In this document: one piece after another, positions 49,324-64,000 of the stretch | Layout: every line of letters starts with the position of its first letter | How positions within the stretch are numbered: the stretch's first letter is position 1 | DNA from: Gadus chalcogrammus | Lineage: Eukaryota; Chordata; Actinopteri; Gadiformes; Gadidae | Direction of reading: 5' to 3' | DNA: 64,000 nucleotides | Assembly (NCBI RefSeq): GCF_026213295.1 | Contig: NC_079420.1 | Span: 18,855,018-18,919,017, forward strand | Notes under the pieces: generated by a model | What the model was told of the DNA's origin: nothing | Databases searched by the model: none | Seen by the model: only the letters and a program-made list of their open reading frames with translations | Made by a program: the position numbers and the translations under genes

Positions 49324-50954
49324 GCATGTCCTCATGCACTCATTCCCCTCGCATACATAGACCACAAATTGGTTAGTTGGTTTCTAATAGAGGGCCGCAT
49401 CCTCTGAAAGAGACCGTTTATGTTTGTTTTACGGTCCCCGGGGCCTTCTGCGGCCGTGTATGATGCGCTGCTTGGAACCCTAACACAGCGTCTGTCGTTG
49501 GCCTTGTTAAGGAACCTAATGCACGCTGAGAAACAACCCGGTGCCTGGCTGGGGAAAACTGGCTTTACCCATCAGTATATAGCAGCATGGACTCCATTTG
49601 GTCTAACTATAGTTACATTAATGAAGGCTGTCGCAAGCCTACATGCAAATGAGTCAATAAGAAAACTCAGAAATAGAAAAACACTTTTGAGGCAGTCCTT
49701 AATACAGTCCTTACATAATGCATTATAATATATAATAGCATATAATAGGTTACAATATAAGGCCCGTAGCAGTGAGATGTTATCAGCCATTAATGGTATG
49801 GAGTGTTCCACAGAAATAGCCCTGAGACCAACAATAAGCTTAGAGAAAAACTATTGCAAAGAAAACCACGCATTAGGCCGTTTACCAAGCAGGCAGTATT
49901 TCCCTCGGCCACCAACCAAGCAAGCTGAGCCAAACTGGAGCCTATTCTATACGATCTGGCCTGCAACATCCATCCTCATTGTAAGGTGCCTACATTTAGT
50001 CATATTTAAACCTAATCACAGTATTGCCATCGATAATAAAATGTGTACATCATCATCACATTTTTATTTGCATTTTTCCATTCACTAATTTACAAAACAA
50101 ATATTCAGGACAAAAATGCAAAATTTGTATGCATGCTGTATTCCCCCTCTTCATTCAGCTCCACTTGGAATAAAGAATGATTGGGAACATAATAAACATA
50201 ATAAACAAGCATGAAAAAGCATAAAAAGAAAGCACCTATGAACTAGATAAATGCAAATTCATGTGTATGTATAAAACCTATTCAGCTCAATATATAAGTG
50301 GACCATGAATCTTTCTCACAGTAATACTATAGTCTTTTTTTACTACATGATATCAAACAATTATTTCAACATAAGCAAAACAGACAAATTGACTCAAAGG
50401 ACTAATTAATCCTATCCCCAGCGACCCGTCATGAAGACTATTCTTCTGATGCTGTGGTGTATGCTGCTCTGCTGTTCCATCCAACGTGCTATGTTAGCAT
50501 GCTAAGACCCATTACTGGCAAAGAGCTGGCCATACTGGTTGGGGATACTACAGTGAGGGGGATGCGAGCCCAGTAGATTAGAAAAATACACCCCAGGGAC
50601 TCGCGCAGTGAGAATGTTTGAAGGCCTTAAGAGAGAAAGAGAGAAATTAAAGAGGTTGAAAAAGTGTTGACGTATCTCAGGGATAGAAAATGATGATAGA
50701 TTTGGTAAAACGTGGTGTCGGTGCTCGAAGTGAGGACGTTAATATCCTGAAGTTGTGAAGTTGGCAGAGATGGGATTTCAGCTCATTTTAAGCATGTGTG
50801 AGCTGAGTGGCACAGGAACCAAACAATGGGATCAAAAAACGAAATAAGAAAAGACGGAGAGAGGGAGGGCTGGGGGAGGATGGAGATGGAGGCAGATAGA
50901 AGATAAAGAGATATTCGACGTTGGCTGGAGAACAAAATCAGCACTGAAGAAAGG

Positions 50955-51091
<137 letters not shown>

Positions 51092-51144
51092 CTTGTATGA
51101 ATACATTCATGCATGAGACAGATGGAAAGAAAAGGAACTGAAAG

Positions 51145-51147
<3 letters not shown>

Positions 51148-51194
<47 letters not shown>
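51148..51194. repeat. (GA)n microsatellite
   Basis: A 47-bp pure run. Confidence 0.97.
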
Positions 51195-51196
<2 letters not shown>

Positions 51197-51508
51197 GGAA
51201 AGTTGCAATGACGCAGGCAGTGGGAGAGGGAGAGCCAGACAGACAGAAGTTGGAGTGAAAAAAAAAGTTGGAGTGTTTTCCAGAATGGCTTCAAAGACAA
51301 TAGCTCATTGATCTGGTCTCAGTGTATTGTTTTTTTTCACCAGAGACAAGAAGATACATTCAACGGTCGTCTGTACTGGATCTAAGGAAATCAAACACAA
51401 TGCCCACAATGTCACCAGCAAGGACCTTCCTCCTGTCTCAATGCTTTATGTTAATGCCCTGGACACCACACTTTGTCCATATAAAACAGTTGGAAATACA
51501 TGGAAAGA

Positions 51509-51530
51509 GTGTGTGTCTGTGTCTGTGTCT

Positions 51531-51562
<32 letters not shown>
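51509..51562. repeat. (GTGTCT)n then (TG)n
   Basis: Four GTGTCT hexamers pass into pure TG. Confidence 0.95.
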
Positions 51563-55139
<3,577 letters not shown>

Positions 55140-55451
55140 GGTTAGCATTTCTCATAATCCGGGCCTAAAACAACCATATTTATAGCCGGTCCGATTGGAT
55201 TATTTGACTCTATCTGAAATCAGGGAAGGGCCGAAAGAGACAAAGTAGTCCATTAAGAGCGTAATGGTCTTATGCCTTTTCTGATCTGCTCTATCAGACA
55301 TAACACACACACACGCGCATATAGAGACATGAAAACACTATTACTGGCTGTATGGTGCCCCAAGGCAGTAGAAACCATCGCCCTATAGCCATTACCAGGA
55401 TTTTTTATGGACCAGGCCACAAACCACAGAGCCCTCCTGGCAGTGCACTAT

Positions 55452-56690
<1,239 letters not shown>

Positions 56691-56699
56691 CTATCTGTT

Positions 56700-56840
56700 T
56701 TTGTCATTTAGCCAACGCTTTTATCCATTGTGACTTCACAGATGAACGGTTTGGGGTAAGGCGTCTTGCCGGCAGACTGTGAAGATTTGGGGTTGCTTTG
56801 AAACCCAGAACCTTTCAGCCGGGAGTCGGGCTATCTATCT
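56700..56840. mobile_element. Fragment of a common fish dispersed repeat
   Basis: TCATTTAGCCAACGCTTTTATC, then a diverged GTGACTT box, then GGGGTAAGGCGTCTTGCC and a stretch ending TTTCAGCCGGGAGTCGGGCT. This order matches a dispersed repeat seen across teleosts (GACGCTTTTATCCAAAGCGACTTAC ... TCTTGCCCAAGG ... CGGAGTCGGGTGCTC). It is diverged, with no defined ends. Confidence 0.55.
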
Positions 56841-57194
56841 ATCATATATATTTAATCAGAGCCTCCATGTTCTCTTTAAGGTTGTATTTTCCCCCTGATA
56901 CGGAGGGTTCTGGAGAAGTCTTTCCGAGTCGCGCCAGCAAACAATGACAGGCCTGTGATGGGGGGGGGTTCAGGGAGACTGCTCTGTGCTCTAGCCCTTT
57001 CATTTGTCCTGGCATCACAGGCTGTATGGTGACTTCAAAACCAAGTGGTGGAAATTGGCAGTGTTTATTACATGTTATTATTGGAAAATAGGAGTCCATA
57101 TAAATGATAAAATGTCATTCTGCTGACGAGAGATGCATTGAGTCTTTATATATTAGAAGATAACAAGTAACTGCAAAAATATATATATAGTGGT
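56841..57194. other. 5' flank, unique
   Basis: Nothing recognised. Confidence 0.5.
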
Positions 57195-57698
57195 AGGCAT
57201 AAGTTTAGGCACCCATGCAAAAGTTGACTGAAAAGAGGAATAAAAAACCTGGTTCTTTTCGGTTAGCCTAAAAGCTGTTAGCAAAATGATTTGTCAATGC
57301 AAATCGAACCAGCTAATAGGCTAACCGAAATAAAACAATGGCAATCTCTAGGTATGGTGTAGAGTATGTGATTTTGTTGGTCTATTTTAATTCCAAAGGC
57401 TAAGGGAACTTAATCAGGATGCATAGTATGCTGGACCCATGAAATAACTGGCCTTTAAAAATAAAAATCTGCCTGCCTCAATAGGAATTGAACATAGGGG
57501 TGTCTATACATATGTACCCTGTATTTTAATGGAGAAAAATTATTTACGATTTATTATTCATTAACAAAACAAATTGGTGTCCTTAAAAGTTGGATTTTTC
57601 CTCATTTGTTTGATTAGGGCATTAAGATCGATTTAAAAAAGAAGAATTTGTATACCTCTTTTTAGTCAACTTTAGCATGGGTGCCTAAACTTCTGCCT
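57195..57698. mobile_element. Non-autonomous DNA transposon (MITE) with 48-bp terminal inverted repeats
   Basis: The left end (57195-57242) and the reverse complement of the right end (57651-57698) agree at about 43 of 48 positions. The shared core is GTTTAGGCACCCATGC and the flanks are TATATA-rich. TA-rich flanks and AGTTTAGGCACCC-like ends suggest a Tc1/mariner-type element that inserts at TA. It has no transposase frame. A 12-bp perfect inverted repeat (57258-57269 and 57318-57329) lies inside. Confidence 0.82.
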
Positions 57699-59729
57699 AT
57701 ATAAATATATATTTATATAATATGATGTATGATACCACTGATACTACTTATTGATTTAGTCATCAGTGTCTTATGCATTATTTTTTTTCATAAAGGTACT
57801 TTGTTTGCTAACCTTCCCTTTTCTATAATATTGGACTGTGACAAGCAAAAGTAACGTATCCAACTCATGATATTTACCATCGATATATTGCAGTTTTAAG
57901 AGCATAGCTCCTCTACTATGTCAGAAATTAACCCAAATGTACCAGCACAATCAGCTTCTACTCTTAGGTTGTCCATTTATTTTTATGGAATGAATTGCTT
58001 TAGCAAATCAAATTTAATTCTCTGTAAGCAGGGACAAGGTTCACACAGGATTATTTTCAATCCAATGCAATTTTAAAAACCACTGTGGGGAAATTGGGAG
58101 AGCAGAAGTAAATGCAATATTTATGAATCTTTAATAGTATACATTTTGACATTTCGTTTTTCCACGATAATATGTCTTGTGTAGTTTGATTGGGCTTCAG
58201 ACTTATTATCAAGACTCAATCATCATTATCAAGAATTACATTTATGAACCACTTGTTATTGTTAATATTAAATTAAATTATAAATAAATTATTATTATTT
58301 TATCATTACTATTAACATTACTATTATTATTGTTATTATATATCCAACAGATACAATTATATATTTGCAAACATAGGCAACATGAGACATAATGCAGGAT
58401 GTTTAAAAAAAATTAACCAATTTAATAAATGAAGGGTTTTCATTTTAAAATGATCAAATAATAATGTAAAGAAAATGATGCTGTTTGATGGAAATTTCAA
58501 TTATATGATAATATATGACTTTATTCATGCTGTAGGAAATTGCAGGAAAGGAAATCAGAGGGGCCCAATCAGAGGCACAAGTATGGGTTAATACTTGTAC
58601 CAGCTTCTTTTGCTGGGGGGGCGGGGTTACTGTAGAATGCATGGGGTAGAGTAAATGTAGAAATTAGCATTTATTGACAAAAATGGCTTGGCCAGAGTCA
58701 GCTTATCCTGGAAATGTCAAACTACCCCCAGGGAAGGCAGATTGTTCTTGTTTGCTTTGACTGTGGTATGGTCACGGTAATGCTAATTATTAAGTTCAAT
58801 GAATTTAACCCCATGATAATATTGCAAAAAATGTATTACAAAATACAATATAATAAATATGTTACACAATGTAATTAAAGAGCACCGGTTTCAGTAGGAG
58901 TACCTGCTGCATGTTTCAGATAATGTGTTATTGTTGTCCTTATTTGTTCTTATTTTAAATGCTTTTAGTGTTCACACTCAACCATGGTCCAGTGCCAAAC
59001 TGGGAAAATATCAGGATTTTTTCTACCAGCGACTGATTTATGCCTTGTTTGTTGTATGTGTGGGTTGCTCTTAAAATCCTAAAATAACTGAAAGTTTGTG
59101 TGACAGAAGTTCTCCATGTTTACCCTTGACGTGACAAACTCACACCACACACATACATTCACACACACATACACGTATACGCACACAAACACACAAATAA
59201 CTATACTGGAAGTGAAAAAAAACTGAAAATAGTAAAACACCTTAAATACCATACATACTAATTGTTGCTGAAGCAGAGAACACAGCCTGTAATCAGCATA
59301 ATTATCCACGTTTCTCCCAAACCCTCGGGACACAGTCCACCCCAACCATTATTCATGAGTCATTTTGCCACTATTGTCAAAACGAGCCATCCACTCATAC
59401 ACACGCATAGAAGCACACACCGCAACACACACACCGTCATCTAATCGGCTCGCACAACTCTGCTTTTTTCTTGGATTTCATGGGAACCTCTTGATCTCTA
59501 TCTTACCTGGCCCTTGATACACACAGAAGCTATGACGGAGGTGTTGAATGGACTCTGGGTTCACATTGAGTCTGTTTATTTAAACTTGATGAATGCTGAG
59601 TTTGTGTGGCTATAATCATGAACCCATTTTTCCCCCTCCCAGTAAACACCTTTCTTTTCCCATTAGGAGTCAATTTCCTCTTAGGTGGGTGCTTTTCTTC
59701 TTGTCTGGGTCAGCAAGTATTTCATTAGG
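57699..59729. other. 5' flank, AT-rich unique
   Basis: It includes an ATT/ATA-rich patch (58250-58345), a G-run near 58615 and a degenerate CA stretch (59140-59200). No gene is recognised. Confidence 0.45.
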
Positions 59730-60225
59730 TCAGACGCGCACACACACACTCACTCACGCGCAAACCTACGTTCACACACGGAGACACGCGCACACACACA
59801 CGCACACACCTACGTTCACACACATGGACGTGTGCACACACTCCCACACGCACGGCTACGCTCACACACACGCACACACTCCCACACATTCAGCTGCGCC
59901 TGCACACAGAGACACACGCACACACTGCTACTTGCGCATCTACGTTCATACAGAGACACACGCACACGCTCCAAAAAGCATATGTATGTTCAAACACAAC
60001 GAGACACACACACATGCTCCCACACACACACACACACACACACATCTATGTTCACACACAAAGAGAAAAACGCACACACTCATGCATGCGCTATTACAAT
60101 GCGAGAGACTCCGGAATTCACAAACGTATGAACAAGCACCCTTAGACGCACGTCTTGCACGCACAAACACACACTAATCACACTCACACAACACACACAC
60201 ACACATACACACACAAACACGCAGG
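59730..60225. repeat. Long degenerate CA tract with a CTACGTTCACACA motif
   Basis: About 500 bp of CA, CGCA and AGACACA units. The motif CTA(C/T)GTTCA(C/T)ACA recurs about five times at 40-140 bp spacing, indicating an old higher-order repeat. Confidence 0.9.
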
Positions 60226-61455
60226 CTGTGTTTCTGACTTTCAAAGTCGGCCTCACCTCAGTCTGTGCTCCGTCCGGGAATCAACCGACACAGCACTACG
60301 GTCAAGTACTATTAGCGCAGGAGAACTACCCTCATATTAGTGCACCACTTGACAACATTACCAAGGTATCACGTTGCTTTATATGCATCCATTGCTGACC
60401 AAATGCTTTGAATTGGCAGCAAATGGAGTCCTCCATTCCAGAAACTACTAACTTGACCTAAGAGATGGGCCTTCATACAGTAAGACCCACAGATACCCGG
60501 ATACACACAGGTCCCTCCAAAAAAAGCCATTATTGTCTATGTTTTACCCCGGAGCCGTAAAAGCATCCCTATCTTTAACCATTAACAGGGTTTGTTTGGA
60601 CCAGACACCAAAGCAGAGATGGCAATCGCCCGGTATAATCCTATAACACAACACATACGCACTCACTCACCAAAATGCACACAGGCACACACACACATTT
60701 TCTTTCCTCCCTTCCTCTTCCTCATCCGTCCCTTGTTCCTTTCCCTTACTTTGTCATCCATCACAGCCCCCCCATCTGCCTCTTCATAATCCAACTTCAC
60801 CAGAGTCTTTAGCGGCAGGAGCCCAGTCTTTCTTCAGCTAAACAAAGGGAACACTTTAGATGACAGTGTCCTTGTTACAGTGTACTTCTTATTCAGTAAT
60901 AAGCAACGTAACACCATGCAACATCACAAAGTTAATATGAATAACATTATGATCAGAATGTTAACCATAGTGCACCTTGTTTTTTCCACTTATTGGTCAC
61001 CTTAATGCTTTACCCTAAACACACTTTGTAGTGACGGGCACATGCTGTTCCATAACAATGTTACATATTACATATATTTTTAATCGCTTATTACACAGTA
61101 CTTCCTTTGTCATTGCATTGTAACCACAGATTAAAAATACAAAATGGCAGCACTGTTAGCCAGCCCACATAATTTAGGTTGAACTCAAAAGCAGTCACCT
61201 TTTTTGTTGGCATCCCGTGAGAAGTGCCCCAGAAATAAATAAATAACTCCAAAGAACATTGCCCCACCCGACCATATTGTGGCGAGGTTATGTCTCTGAG
61301 AGTTGTAAACACCAGGTAGGCTTCAGACGTCGTGTTCCCTGTCAGCCTGCTATACAAACCACCCCCATTCATCCCCCCCCATTGAATATTAGCTGTTCTT
61401 CCAGAAATATTTTAGGACAATGGGACAAAAACAGGGTTGTGGGCAAGGCAATGAG
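60226..61455. other. 5' flank, unique
   Basis: No gene is recognised. Confidence 0.5.
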
Positions 61456-61596
61456 TGTGTGTGATGTCGGTGTGCGTGTGATGCGTGCGTGCGTGCGTGC
61501 GTCATTGTGTGTGTGTGTCTGTGATATGTGTGTTTGCATGTGATTGTGTATGCGTGTGTGTGTGTATGTGTGGGTGTGTGCGTGCGTGCGTGCGCA
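61456..61596. repeat. Degenerate TG/CGTG tract
   Basis: TG units with GCGTGCGTGCGTGC blocks at 61485-61502 and 61579-61594. Confidence 0.92.
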
Positions 61597-61858
61597 TAAT
61601 TGTGGCAACACATGGAGGTAGGTGAGGGCTTTGTTTTTTGTTGCTTTTTCACAGATCAAGAGAGGTGACAAGAGGAGCAAACAAGGGCAGGGAAAGGAAA
61701 TTAAATCTAATGAAAGAACACAGAGTCCTCGTGTTTGAGAGGAGAGTCGAGGAGACGACGGGGAGCTCTTAGCCTCCTAATAAATAGCAGAGCTTTAACA
61801 CAAAGTTCCTGATAATAGGGAGAGACACACCAAGAGAACAATGACTGGGATCTTTAGT

Positions 61859-63125
<1,267 letters not shown>

Positions 63126-63351
63126 CTTGGTGGTACTGAGCAAATCAATCGTGGCATTCATTTCCATTTTGAAATGAGTTGGATATGAGGGTGATTAAAA
63201 GAGGCCTGGAAAAAAGGAGCTAAATCCACCCTGGTTGAGTCCACCCATACAAAAACACGCTGCATTATTCCAGGGACTGCTAATCGACTTTTAGTATTTG
63301 TATATTTATTTATGAAATCAATAAAATTTAATCATTCACTGCTGCATATCT

Positions 63352-64000
<649 letters not shown>

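Overview
This window is vertebrate nuclear DNA, almost certainly from a teleost fish. I infer a gadiform (cod-like) genome because very long, almost perfect dinucleotide arrays occur every 1-2 kb, as known for Atlantic cod and its relatives. By hand tally about 9 kb (roughly 14%) of the window is simple or tandem repeat: (CA/TG)n, (GA/CT)n, (GACA)n, (CGTG)n, several minisatellites and poly-G/poly-C runs of 11-30 bases. There is no bacterial-style gene content. Nearly all long open frames are translations of repeat DNA.

One real gene is visible: the 5' part of ntrk3 (TrkC, the neurotrophin-3 receptor tyrosine kinase), on the minus strand. Exon 1 (29653-29915) encodes the start, signal peptide and LRRNT cysteine cluster. 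Exon 2 (4819-4893, 75 bp) and exon 3 (4436-4507, 72 bp) encode the first leucine-rich repeats. All junctions are GT-AG and every intron is in phase 2, so the three exons join into one open frame of 136 whole codons plus two bases. Intron 1 is 24.8 kb, intron 2 only 311 bp, and intron 3 runs off the left edge. The rest of the receptor (later LRR exon, Ig domains, membrane segment, kinase) lies outside the window.

Layout: 1-4435 is part of intron 3; 4436-4893 holds exons 3 and 2; 4894-29652 is intron 1, packed with microsatellites and separated by unique blocks, some of which resemble conserved non-coding sequence; 29653-29915 is exon 1; 29916-30340 is a CpG-containing candidate 5' UTR/promoter, followed upstream by a 270-bp GA/CT tract; 30610-64000 is the 5' flank, where I see no protein-coding gene. 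The flank holds a decayed CR1/L2/Rex1-type LINE (about 36960-38190, minus), an LTR-like segment (about 36230-36455), a roughly 0.5-kb terminal-inverted-repeat element (57195-57698), fragments of common fish repeats, and more microsatellites.

No new gene system is present. The most interesting point is local: a 111-bp (GT)n array ends four bases before the AG of the exon 3 splice acceptor and takes the place of a polypyrimidine tract. Also notable is an ~145-bp non-simple sequence present at 16027-16172 and again at 44322-44455, each copy directly next to a GA array.
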